34,910 nucleotides of DNA from Gammaproteobacteria bacterium (GTDB lineage Bacteria; Pseudomonadota; Gammaproteobacteria; Arenicellales; CAJQKF01), in NCBI GenBank assembly GCA_030429125.1, contig JAUIDF010000006.1:1-34910 (forward strand), in the 5' to 3' direction. The position numbers and the translations under genes were made by a program. Positions 14,931-24,167 of the stretch are shown here, in pieces. Each line of letters opens with the position of its first letter. Position 1 is the first letter of the stretch. Under the pieces are notes generated by a model. That model did not search any database. It saw nothing but the letters and a program-made list of their open reading frames with translations, and had not been told where the DNA came from.

Positions 14931-17078
14931 TCAGCCGCCGCGAACGGTAAACCTGACATGGTCGACGACGGTGCCGCCGGCGTCAACCAGCTCCAGGGCA
15001 TGCACGCCCGGTACGGGAGTCCAGCCGCGTGCGCCGTCGACGCGCTCGCCGTTGAGGCGCCACTGGTGATCGACCGCCGGCGACATTTCGAAGAACACGC
15101 GCTGATGGCCGGGCGGGATATCGGCGTCGACGGCCATGATCATGCCGTCGCCCGGATACACGATGCGCGGTGCGTCGGCGCGCGCCGGCAACGACATGAC
15201 GCGACGCGTCCCGGTACCGTCCAGGAACCACTCCGGGCGGGACGGCTCGAGCCCGTCGAAATCGACCTCGATCGATTCCACGCCAGCCGGCGGCCGCGAC
15301 GGAACGGCCGGATCGGACCGGTGCAGCTCGCGCATGATCCGCGCCCACACCGGCGCCGCGCCGCTCACGCCCGACACGTCGCGCATCGGTTCGCCATCGA
15401 AATTCCCCACCCAGACGCCGACGGTGAAGCGATGGCTGAAACCGATGCACCAGTTGTCCCGCATGTCCTTGCTGGTGCCGGTCTTCACCGACGCGGGAAA
15501 GGGCAGCTCGAGCACGTTGTCGAGGCCGAAGGTGGCGGCGCGCGCACCGCGATCGGCAAGAATGTCGGCGACGATGAACGCCGCGCCGTCTTGCATCACC
15601 GACACGCTCGCCGGCTCGCTGCCTCGTGGCGCCAGCGTCAGCGGCCAGTACGCACCGCCGCGCGCCAGTGCCCGGTAGGCGGCGACCAGCTGCCACAGGC
15701 TGACCTCCGCCGAACCGAGGGCCAGCGAGTAGCCGTAGAACTCGCCGGACTCGGTGACGTGTGAAAACCCGGCGGTGCGCAGCCGGTCGGCGAAGTCGTC
15801 CACCCCGGTCAGCATCAGGGTGCGTACCGCCGGCACGTTGACCGACCCGGCCAGCGCCGTGCGCACGCTGAGGAACCCGCGAAATCGGTTGTCGTAGTTC
15901 TGCGGTACGTAGGCGCCGGTCGGCGTCGAGAGGCTGACCGGCGAGTCGTTCAGCAGCGACGCCGCGGTGAGCCGGCGCTGCTCGATGGCGAGACCATACA
16001 GGAACGGCTTCAGCGTGGAACCCGCCTGGCGCGGCGCCTGCACGCCGTCGACGTAGTAGGTATCGGGATTACCGCCGGTGTTGCCGACGTAGGCGAGCAC
16101 CTCGCCGGTCGCCGTGTCCGCCACCAGCACCGCCCCGTCGCGCACGTTGCGCCCCTTGAGGCCGGCAACGGCCTCGCGCAATGCACGGTTCGCCGCCGAC
16201 TGTACGTCGCCGTCGAGGGTGCTGGTGACGTGGCGCGACGCGCCATGAAGCAGCCGGCGCGCGACGTGGGGCGCCTCGGCGACGCGCTGGCGCAGGTTGG
16301 CGCCGCGGTTGAAGGCGGCGGCGACCCGCGCCTCGATACCGGCGCATTGCACCGTCTCGTCCACGCGTCGCGCCACGCCGCAGGCGCGGCGGGCAACCCG
16401 CGATGCATCGGCGTTGGGTCCGCGCACCAGCGCCGCGAGGATGGCGGACTCGGCCGACGTCAGGGCAGCGGCGTCCTTGTCGAACAGGCCGAGCGCGGCG
16501 GCGGCGACACCCTGCAGCTCGCCGCGAAAGGTCACCAGGTTGAGATAGGCCTCGAGCACTTCACGCTTGTCGAGCACGTCCTCGAGCGCCATCGCCGCGC
16601 GCATCTGCAGCCACTTGTGATCGAGGTCGCGCTGCCCCGGCGCGCGGATGCGGCCATCGAGTAGCGCGGCGAGCTGCATGCTGATGGTGCTCGCCCCACC
16701 CCGTTCTCTCCCGGTGAACCACGCCGCGGCGGCGGCGAAGGCGGCGCGCCAGTCGACCCCGCGATGGTCGAAGAATCGCCTGTCCTCGGCGGCCACGATT
16801 GCCTCCACCAGCGCTGGCGAGATCGAACCGAGCGGCGTCCACTCGAGCCGCCGGCCGTAGGGATCGACACGCAGTTCGTGAACGACCCGACCGTGCCGAT
16901 CGAGCAGGCGCGCGTCGGAACTGGCGTGGGCAGCGCGAATGGTGTCGAAATCGTAGTCCGCGCGATAGGCGGTGTGACGCCAGCCGCCGATGGCGAGCGC
17001 CGCGAGCAGCGCCAACGCGGCGATGAAGACGAACGCGGCGCGCGGTATACGCGCGAGGCCGCGCCTGCTCGACGTCAT
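14931..17078 (-). CDS. pbpC: Penicillin-binding protein 1C
   Basis: A 715-residue class A-type peptidoglycan synthase, anchored by one N-terminal membrane segment (about 14-32). The glycosyltransferase domain holds catalytic E98 in AAEDRRFFDHRGVDW and the RGGASTISMQLA motif. The transpeptidase domain shows S354-x-x-K357 (GSTLKPF), S412-V-N414 and K532-T-G (KTGTS). The C-terminal part (about 620-715) fits the PbpC-specific BiPBP_C domain, with GDGMIMAVDADIPPGHQ. ATG 17078 overlaps the alpha-2-macroglobulin stop as ATGA. This gene pair is the classic bacterial arrangement, in which the protease trap and the cell-wall synthase are thought to work together in periplasmic defence and repair. Confidence 0.96.
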   Translation of the reverse strand: MTSSRRGLARIPRAAFVFIAALALLAALAIGGWRHTAYRADYDFDTIRAAHASSDARLLDRHGRVVHELRVDPYGRRLEWTPLGSISPALVEAIVAAEDRRFFDHRGVDWRAAFAAAAAWFTGRERGGASTISMQLAALLDGRIRAPGQRDLDHKWLQMRAAMALEDVLDKREVLEAYLNLVTFRGELQGVAAAALGLFDKDAAALTSAESAILAALVRGPNADASRVARRACGVARRVDETVQCAGIEARVAAAFNRGANLRQRVAEAPHVARRLLHGASRHVTSTLDGDVQSAANRALREAVAGLKGRNVRDGAVLVADTATGEVLAYVGNTGGNPDTYYVDGVQAPRQAGSTLKPFLYGLAIEQRRLTAASLLNDSPVSLSTPTGAYVPQNYDNRFRGFLSVRTALAGSVNVPAVRTLMLTGVDDFADRLRTAGFSHVTESGEFYGYSLALGSAEVSLWQLVAAYRALARGGAYWPLTLAPRGSEPASVSVMQDGAAFIVADILADRGARAATFGLDNVLELPFPASVKTGTSKDMRDNWCIGFSHRFTVGVWVGNFDGEPMRDVSGVSGAAPVWARIMRELHRSDPAVPSRPPAGVESIEVDFDGLEPSRPEWFLDGTGTRRVMSLPARADAPRIVYPGDGMIMAVDADIPPGHQRVFFEMSPAVDHQWRLNGERVDGARGWTPVPGVHALELVDAGGTVVDHVRFTVRGG

Positions 17079-20000
17079 CGCCCCACCTCGAGAACGTCGT
17101 TCGGCGACTCGCCGTGCATGCCCGGCGCGTACATCGCCTCGACCCGGGTCGGCGGCAACACGAACCTGCCGCGCGTGTTGTAGCGCACGCTGTAGCCGAG
17201 GCGCCATCGGCCCCGGGGCATGAGCGCGTAGTAGGCACGGAAGGCATCGTCCGCGCGCTCGACGTGGGCGGGCGCGAGATCGTCGACGCTGGCGACGTTC
17301 AGCAGGGCCGAATCGGTACCGAAGCCGGTGCCGAGAATGGACGCCCCCGACGGCACCGGGTCGTCGACCACCACCCAGGTGCGGTCGGCGGCGGCGTCGA
17401 TCTCGAGCGTGACGCGCGCCACGTCGCCGCGCCGCCATTGACCCGGCACTGCCTGCACCACCGGCTCGACGCTGCGTCGCACGGTATAGCCGCGCGATAC
17501 CGATTCGGCCAGCGGTACCGCGGCGAGACTCTCGATCGTGGCCCAGGGTGCGCCGCCGCCGTCGTGCCGCAGGCGCAACGTGGCCGGCGCAGCGGGCCAC
17601 GGCAGCTCGATCGCGCCGCCGTCGGGCGCCTCGGTCCAGTTCCAGTCACGCCCTCTCGACAGCGTCGTCCCGGTGACGCCCGACACGGGCTGCGCTTCGA
17701 AGCGGTCGGCGAACGTGCGGGCGGCCACCATGCCCCAGGCATTGGCCGTGGTGGTGTCCCAGCGACCGCCCTGGCGGCGCAATAGCAGCCCGCGCACGAG
17801 CCGCGGCAGATCGTCGGCCATCGACTCGTCGTCGAGCAGCGCCAGCAGCGCGCGCGCCGCGTTGACGTCGCCCGACACCATCAGCCACCACAGTTGGTCA
17901 CGCGATGCGGTGGAGAAGTCCATGACCGCGCCGCGAAAGTCGAGCCGTGCACGCAGCGCCTCGCGCGCCACGTCGAGTCGCCGCGCGCCATCGGCGATAC
18001 CGCCATCGCGGCCGAGCAGGTTGATCCAGTCGACCAGCGCCGATGTCGGCCATGCCGCCGGTGTAATTTCGAAGGTCGAGAGCCAGGCCGGATCAACGGG
18101 GCGGTAGCGGGCATAGGCGTCCATCGCCGCAAGCCGCCGCAGCGCCAGGTCGGCGGCACGCATCGGCGACGGCCTCGAAAGGCGCCCGTCGAGGAAGGCG
18201 GCGAGTCCGTCGAGCATGCGTTCGCGTGCCGACTCTGGCAATCCCCAGCCGGCGGCATGGGTGACGGCCAGCACGTAGCTGGTCAGGATGTCGTCGCCGC
18301 GCCGCATGGACGGCCAGTAGCGCGCCAGGCCATCGTCGTCGAGGTACGTGACCAGGGCCCCGTCGACCGCGGCCCTCGACGCCGCGTCGTCGAGCACGAC
18401 CGCTCGCGAGACACGTTGTTCCAGGCACGTGTAGGGGTAGCGACGCAGATAATCGAGTACGCCCGGCAGGTCGCCGATCAGCGACGGCGACAGCCCGATC
18501 CGCAGGCCGCCGCGACCGGGCCGCGCGCCCGCCGGCGGCGCCGCGGGCAGGTCGACAGGTTCGTCAAGCCGCACCATCGTGCCCTGCTGTACGCGCACTG
18601 GCACGGCGTCGATCACCCCGGCGCCGACGGCGACGCGGTCGGCGACCGCCCCGTCGACGCGGGCCTCTGCCTCGAAGTCGAATGCGTCCGCGCCGTCCGG
18701 CACGCTCATCCGCCAGGCGAGCTGTTCGGACTTGCCGGCCGGCAGGACCAGCCGTCGTCCGGGCAGGTCCACGCCGCCGGCACGCGCTTCGACCGAGACC
18801 TCGCGGGCGACGCCGTCGGCGGCCGCGTTGCGTACCGTGAGCACCGCGTCGAAGCGATCGCCGCGGCGCACGACACGGGGCAGGCCCGGGACGAGCATGA
18901 TGTCGCGCGCGGTTCGAATCGTCGTCTCGCCGGTGCCGAACAAGCCGGCGCCGGCGCTGGCCACGGCAACGATGCGAAAGGCGCTCAGGGAATCGTTGAG
19001 CGGGACCGCCACGCGCGCCCGCCCGCGGGCGTCGAGGCGCACCCGCCCCTGCCACTGCAGCAGCGTGCCGAACAACCGGCGCGTGGCATCGACCCCGCCG
19101 CCGCCGCCCGCGGCAACCGCCTTGCGGCCGAAATGGCGCTTGCCCACGACCTGCATCTGGGCCGTGGCCGTTTCCACTTCGAGACCGCGCCGTCCCATCA
19201 TCGACGCGAGCAGGTCCCAGCTCTCATTGGGCGCCAGCGCGAGCAGTCCCTCGTCCACCACCGCCAATGCGACCTCGGCGTCGCGTGCCGGCGGTAACCC
19301 GCCCGGCGCGGTCACCTCGATGTCGATGGTTGCCGTCGAACGGACCGGGTACGACCGTTGATCGCTCACCACCGTCACGTCGAGGCGGTGCGCCGCCCGA
19401 CCCACTTCGAGCTCGGCGAAGCCGAGACGAAACGCCGGCTTGTCGAGATCGACCAGCGCCGTCGGCATCGACTGGTCGGTGCGGCCGCGCACCGCGAGCA
19501 CCGAGACGAACACGTTGGGTGCGTAGTGGTCCTTGATGGGTACCTCGACCACGGCCGCGTTGCCGCGAAGCGTGGTGACGAAGGCGTCGAGGACGCCTTC
19601 GCGCTCCACCGTCACCAATGCCTCCGCCTCGCGAAACGGCATGCGCACCTGCAGCCTCGCGGTGTCGCCGGGTTCGACTTCCGGCTGCTCGGCGAGCACG
19701 TCCATGCGGTCCTCGTTGCCGACATCGAACCACCATTCGTCGCCGCCGGCGACCCAGACGTCGCGGTGGGCGCGGGACGCGCGGCCGGCATCGTCGACGG
19801 CCACGGCCTCGAGTACGAGGTTGCCGGAGGCGGGCGCGGCCACTTCGCAGGCGAGACGGCCGAACGCATCCGTTTCGCCCTCGCACAAGGTGCCGGCGCG
19901 AACGGTCTCGCGACGCGACTCGTAGGCGTAGAAGCCGCCCACGAGTCGCTTGCGATGGCTGTACACCTTGCGCGCGAAGGCGTCCACGCGCACGGCGCGC

Positions 20001-22870
20001 CCCGGCAGTGGCCTGCCGTCGAGGTCCAGGACCACCGCCTTGAAGGCGAGGCGGTCGCGGCTCGCCGCCCAGTCGTCGGGGCGAATGCCCGCGACCACCG
20101 CCGACGGCCACGCGGTCGCGCGCGCCGAGCGGGTGAGAATCTCGCCATTGGCGTCGGGGTATTCGACCTCGAGGCGCAGATCCACCGGCCGGTCGACGAC
20201 GGCCGGCGTCCCGACCGGTACCCGCGCGCCGCCCTCGTCGTCGAGCCGGACGGTTTGCGCGCCGGGTAACGGCATGACCGGTTCCGCCATGCCGTCGTGC
20301 TCGATGCCCTCGACCACGGCGCCGTTGCCCAGGCTGTAGTCCTGGTAGCCGTCGAAGCGCACCAGGTGCTCGCCGCTGGCGCTTCGCACCGTCACGTCGA
20401 GCCCGCCCGCACCACCGCCGTTGAGGTAGTTGAGCTGGATGTCCACCGAGGTACGGGTGGGCCGCACCGGATCGTCGAGCACCGCCTTCACGCGGGCCTC
20501 GAGGGTGGGTACGCGAAACGACGCGACGCGAAAATCGCCGGACTCGAGCGATACCTCGCCGCGGTCCGGGTCCTGTACCGATACGACGATACGATAGCGT
20601 CCCTGGCGCGCGCCGTCGGGGACCACCCAGGTGCTGTCGGCAAGTCCCGCGGCGTCGAACCACGCATCGACCTCGAAGGTATCGCCGCTGCCGTCATGGC
20701 GCAGCATCACGGATCGGGGCAATGCCGCCTGCGCCGGCAAGCGGAAGCCATCGGCGTCGTGCCGGCGCAGCACGTGTTTCATGTGCACCGTCTCGCCGGT
20801 GCGATACAGCGCACGATCGAGCACGGTGCTGGCAAGGTTTGGCGTGGTCCAGGCGGCGCGCGGCAGATCGAAGCGCCAGTTCTCGATGCCGTCGTTCCAG
20901 CCCGACAGCGTGAACGTCATGTCGCCGTCCTTGCGCACCGAGACGACGTAGTCGCCGCAGTGCGCCGGCAACGGCGGCAAGCCGCCGTCGACGCGCGCGA
21001 TGCCGTCGGCGCCACTGAGTCCTTCGAACAACAGGCGCCCCGCGCAGTCCGCGATGGTCACCCGCGCGCCGGCCAGCGGTTGCCCGCTTCGAAGTCGCGT
21101 GACCCACACCAGCGACGACTCCCGTCCATGCTTGAAGTGCGCGGCGAGATCGGTCACCAGTACCGCGGTCTGGGCATGGTAGGGCCGCTCGTCGCCGTAC
21201 AGCGCGCTGCCCAGGCGCGGGCTGGCAATCTCGACGAGATAGAAACCGGGCCGCTCGAAGGGAATGCCGATCACCTCCATTGCGCGACGTCCGCCCGGCT
21301 TGGGCAGGGTGAAGGCAGTCGTTTCGTCGTTGCCGTCGAACAGCGACCTTTCGCCGGGACGACTCGTCACCACCCAGCGCGACAGGCGCTCATCGTACCG
21401 GCCCTGCTCACGCTGGGACTCGCGCACCTCGTCGATGGCGCGCGCCGCGCTCGCGGGGTCGTCGAGGCGAAGCCAGCGGCCGTTGACCTCGGCGGGTTCC
21501 GGCCACACGGAGTCGCGGAAACGCTGATACCAGCGCCGGTACCAGGGCCGGTCGCGGGATCGATCCGCGGACGGATCCCCGGCCGGCGCCGCGACGTCTT
21601 GCGTCCCGGGCGCCAGCGGAATGACGGACTCGATGTTACGCAGCGTGACGGGCAGCGCCGCGCCCTCGAGGAACTCGACGATGCCGAACGGCGCCGGAAA
21701 CTTGATCAGCGCACTGGCCGGGTCGGTGTCGACGGACAGCGGGAATCGCGCCGCGTTCGCGAGCGTGCGACCGGCATCGTCGACGAGGTCGCGCGGCAGG
21801 TCGAGGGTATAGTGGGTGCGCTCGCGAAACGGGCCCGGAAAGCCGACCGAGTCGATCCAGTCACCCGTCTCGCCCTCGAGGTCGGGACCGAATGTATCGC
21901 CGTTGCGAGTGGATAGCGTGATGCGCGCCGCGTCGGCGCGATGCACCGGCGCGGTGAATCGCAGGGTCATCGGCAGAACCGGGTTGCATCCCGCGGCCGG
22001 TTGACTGCGCCGGCAGCCGAACTCGGCACGGAACGCATCGCGCGTGTGGAACGAGAGTCGGCGCGTATTGCCGGCGCGCAGGCCCGATGGCGACCGAATC
22101 GATTCGCCGAGGACCAGGGCGACATCGGAGTCGGGCGGCAGGTGGCGCTTGCATCGCAGGGCCAGGACGGGCGACGGCTCGGCGGCGAGGATGGCCTGCA
22201 TGCGCTCGTCCGCGCTGCCGCCGAGCGGTACGCCGTCGACGACCATGCCGATGGGCTGGCGGCCGTAGTCGGTCAGCACGCGGCGGTAGCCTTCCAGGAA
22301 GTCGGGGTAGTCGTCGAGCAGCGCGCGCTTCGTGCCGGCGTCGAGCAACTCGACGTCGACCCGCTCGGCGACACCCGCGATCTCGCACCAGGCGCCGGCG
22401 AGGACCGACCCGGTATCGACCGGCGCATCGAGGCCGAGCAGGAACACCTGGGCCTCGTCGATGGCATCGTGGGATTGCCATGGCTGCTGGAAGGCGAGGC
22501 CGGGGCCGCCGGTGTGGAAGGCGAACGCGGCCGACGGCACCGGGTCACCGTCGACGGTGGTGAGCGCCTCGCGCAGCGTGAATCGACACCGTACCGCCGC
22601 CGGCACCGGGTCATCGAAATCGTAGATCCAGTTGCGCCCGTCCACCCACTGGCCTTGTCCCGGCACCGGGCAGTCGACCTCGAACGGCGCCGGCGCCGCG
22701 GCATCGCCGAAGGCGACCACGGCGCGATCGAAACGCGCCCGCGCCTGGTGCACGTCGACGGCAAGGCCGGTGGGGGAGAAGCGAATGACCGTCGCCTCGT
22801 CGGCGACGCATGCGCCGGCGACGGCAAACAGTCCCAGGAGGAGGGCAACCAGCCGCGTGCTGTTGTTCAT
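17075..22870 (-). CDS. yfhM: Thioester-containing bacterial alpha-2-macroglobulin
   Basis: A 1931-residue exported protein from ATG 22870 (a GTG at 22885 is also possible). It has a signal peptide, LVALLLGLFAVAGAC; the cysteine could be a lipidation site, but the residue three before it is Ala rather than Leu, so this is uncertain. It contains repeated macroglobulin domains (ESSLVWVTRLRSGQPLAGARV, RALYRTGETVHMKHVLRR) and the reactive thioester motif CLEQ at residues 1482-1485 within YPYTCLEQRVSRAV. Such proteins trap attacking proteases in the periplasm. It is longer than E. coli YfhM (1653 residues). It lies immediately upstream of pbpC, with translational coupling. Confidence 0.95.
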   Translation of the reverse strand: MNNSTRLVALLLGLFAVAGACVADEATVIRFSPTGLAVDVHQARARFDRAVVAFGDAAAPAPFEVDCPVPGQGQWVDGRNWIYDFDDPVPAAVRCRFTLREALTTVDGDPVPSAAFAFHTGGPGLAFQQPWQSHDAIDEAQVFLLGLDAPVDTGSVLAGAWCEIAGVAERVDVELLDAGTKRALLDDYPDFLEGYRRVLTDYGRQPIGMVVDGVPLGGSADERMQAILAAEPSPVLALRCKRHLPPDSDVALVLGESIRSPSGLRAGNTRRLSFHTRDAFRAEFGCRRSQPAAGCNPVLPMTLRFTAPVHRADAARITLSTRNGDTFGPDLEGETGDWIDSVGFPGPFRERTHYTLDLPRDLVDDAGRTLANAARFPLSVDTDPASALIKFPAPFGIVEFLEGAALPVTLRNIESVIPLAPGTQDVAAPAGDPSADRSRDRPWYRRWYQRFRDSVWPEPAEVNGRWLRLDDPASAARAIDEVRESQREQGRYDERLSRWVVTSRPGERSLFDGNDETTAFTLPKPGGRRAMEVIGIPFERPGFYLVEIASPRLGSALYGDERPYHAQTAVLVTDLAAHFKHGRESSLVWVTRLRSGQPLAGARVTIADCAGRLLFEGLSGADGIARVDGGLPPLPAHCGDYVVSVRKDGDMTFTLSGWNDGIENWRFDLPRAAWTTPNLASTVLDRALYRTGETVHMKHVLRRHDADGFRLPAQAALPRSVMLRHDGSGDTFEVDAWFDAAGLADSTWVVPDGARQGRYRIVVSVQDPDRGEVSLESGDFRVASFRVPTLEARVKAVLDDPVRPTRTSVDIQLNYLNGGGAGGLDVTVRSASGEHLVRFDGYQDYSLGNGAVVEGIEHDGMAEPVMPLPGAQTVRLDDEGGARVPVGTPAVVDRPVDLRLEVEYPDANGEILTRSARATAWPSAVVAGIRPDDWAASRDRLAFKAVVLDLDGRPLPGRAVRVDAFARKVYSHRKRLVGGFYAYESRRETVRAGTLCEGETDAFGRLACEVAAPASGNLVLEAVAVDDAGRASRAHRDVWVAGGDEWWFDVGNEDRMDVLAEQPEVEPGDTARLQVRMPFREAEALVTVEREGVLDAFVTTLRGNAAVVEVPIKDHYAPNVFVSVLAVRGRTDQSMPTALVDLDKPAFRLGFAELEVGRAAHRLDVTVVSDQRSYPVRSTATIDIEVTAPGGLPPARDAEVALAVVDEGLLALAPNESWDLLASMMGRRGLEVETATAQMQVVGKRHFGRKAVAAGGGGGVDATRRLFGTLLQWQGRVRLDARGRARVAVPLNDSLSAFRIVAVASAGAGLFGTGETTIRTARDIMLVPGLPRVVRRGDRFDAVLTVRNAAADGVAREVSVEARAGGVDLPGRRLVLPAGKSEQLAWRMSVPDGADAFDFEAEARVDGAVADRVAVGAGVIDAVPVRVQQGTMVRLDEPVDLPAAPPAGARPGRGGLRIGLSPSLIGDLPGVLDYLRRYPYTCLEQRVSRAVVLDDAASRAAVDGALVTYLDDDGLARYWPSMRRGDDILTSYVLAVTHAAGWGLPESARERMLDGLAAFLDGRLSRPSPMRAADLALRRLAAMDAYARYRPVDPAWLSTFEITPAAWPTSALVDWINLLGRDGGIADGARRLDVAREALRARLDFRGAVMDFSTASRDQLWWLMVSGDVNAARALLALLDDESMADDLPRLVRGLLLRRQGGRWDTTTANAWGMVAARTFADRFEAQPVSGVTGTTLSRGRDWNWTEAPDGGAIELPWPAAPATLRLRHDGGGAPWATIESLAAVPLAESVSRGYTVRRSVEPVVQAVPGQWRRGDVARVTLEIDAAADRTWVVVDDPVPSGASILGTGFGTDSALLNVASVDDLAPAHVERADDAFRAYYALMPRGRWRLGYSVRYNTRGRFVLPPTRVEAMYAPGMHGESPNDVLEVGR

Positions 22871-23200
22871 TGTGATGGCGGGCACCGGGGAGAAGATCCA
22901 GAACGTCGCGACGACTCGTCGCCGTGCCTATTACATCACCGACGCATGGCGATCGCATGGCGATCGCGTGGATTGGCCGTGGCGCCGGCCGTCCCCCCGG
23001 CAACCGCTTTCGCGGGACGGGACACGCGTCCGGGCCAGGGCCCGTTCAAACCCTTCTGAACGGGCGGGTCTCGGGACTGTTGTTCGTATCCGGCGAAACG
23101 CTTCGAGGCGCCATCGCGTTTCCAGGGCGACGGGATGCAGCGCCATCGAACACCAGGAATGGACCGGAAGACCGCCGCCGGCGGACGGCGTGAACAGGTT
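22871..23200. other. Gene-free interval upstream of the alpha-2-macroglobulin gene
   Basis: No credible gene. It holds two overlapping copies of GCATGGCGATCGC at 22944-22956 and 22955-22967 (period 11), and a 9-bp stem with an 8-base loop at 23040-23065 (GCCCGTTCA and its complement). The stem lies 135 bases past the SDR stop and has no T-run in either direction, so it is at best a weak terminator. No convincing promoter boxes were found for the macroglobulin gene. Confidence 0.55.
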
Positions 23201-23968
23201 CTAGAGGGAGCTGACGACGTGTCCGCCATCGACGGTCAGCACCGCGCCCGTCATGTAGGCGCCGGCATCCGATGCCAGCAGCAGCAGCGGTCCGGAAAGT
23301 TCCGCGAGTTGGCCGAAACGGCGCAGCGGTACGCGCTTGCGCATTGCCTCGCCGGGCTCGGAGGCGAGGAAGTCGGCATTGAGCTCGGTTTCGACATAAC
23401 CGGGCGCAATGGCGTTGACGCGGATGCCGTGGCGCGCCCATTCCAGCGCCAGCGCCTTCGTCATCTGCACGATGCCGGCCTTGGACACCGCGTAGGGCAT
23501 CACCGCGCCGGCGACGCGCAGCGCAAGTATGGAGGCAATGTTGACGATGCTGCCGCCGACACCGGTCTCGACCATGCGCGAGGCCGCCTCGCGCGCCGCC
23601 AGCCAGGCGCCGCGCAGGTTGGTGTCGAGCACGGCATCGAACTCCTCGGCCGAGGTGTCCAGCGCCTTGCGCGTGCGCGCGACGCCGGCGTTGTTCACCA
23701 GCACGGTCACCGGGCCGCCGGCCGACTCGGCGGCGGCGAAGGCGTCGGCGACCGAGGCTTCCTGCGTCACGTCCATGGCCACGGCGCGTGCCGTGCCGCC
23801 GGTCGCGGCGATCCCGGCGACGACGGCATCGAGTGCGTCGAGGCGACGCGCGGCGAGCGTAACCGACGCGCCGCGCGATGCCAGTTCGCGCGCGAAGTAC
23901 GCACCCAGTCCGCTTGACGCGCCGGTCACCAGCACGTGTCGCGATGTCATGTCGAATAGGTCGGTCAT
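23201..23968 (-). CDS. SDR-family NAD(P)-dependent oxidoreductase
   Basis: A 255-residue classical short-chain dehydrogenase. The nucleotide-binding motif is TGASSGLG (about 15-22) with RR after the second strand (LAARR), favouring NADP(H). LVNNAGVAR and the catalytic S-x12-Y-x3-K (NIASILALRVAGAVMPYAVSK) are present. A C-terminal YMTGAVLTVDGGHV ends the fold. ATG 23968 is chosen over upstream frame extension because the dinucleotide fold begins directly after it. It resembles beta-ketoacyl-ACP/acetoacetyl-CoA reductase-like SDRs, but the substrate cannot be fixed. It is divergent from the pyruvyl transferase gene across 199 bases. Confidence 0.92.
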   Translation of the reverse strand: MTDLFDMTSRHVLVTGASSGLGAYFARELASRGASVTLAARRLDALDAVVAGIAATGGTARAVAMDVTQEASVADAFAAAESAGGPVTVLVNNAGVARTRKALDTSAEEFDAVLDTNLRGAWLAAREAASRMVETGVGGSIVNIASILALRVAGAVMPYAVSKAGIVQMTKALALEWARHGIRVNAIAPGYVETELNADFLASEPGEAMRKRVPLRRFGQLAELSGPLLLLASDAGAYMTGAVLTVDGGHVVSSL

Positions 23969-24167
23969 GATGGTTTGTGAAGCAGGTCGAATGAAGGCGG
24001 GGAATCGCGGGCTGCGACGGCGCATCACGTCGTCGGTGGGCACCCGGCTAATGACGCGAGCTTATCATGCGCATCCTCCGCGGGCGCGGAAACGAGCCGA
24101 TGCCGGCCGCCGGCGGTTACAATCGCCGATCGAATCGGTTCGTTCACTGAAAGCGGCTGCCCATGCC

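Noticed and set aside
22785-22870. Lipoprotein signal on the alpha-2-macroglobulin
   Set aside because: A cysteine follows the hydrophobic core, but the preceding residues (Ala-Gly-Ala) fit a lipobox poorly; left as uncertain.
23201-24167. Extended pyruvyl transferase start at 23529
   Set aside because: The extra 213 codons run antisense through the SDR gene and have no family resemblance; ATG 24168 is the natural start.
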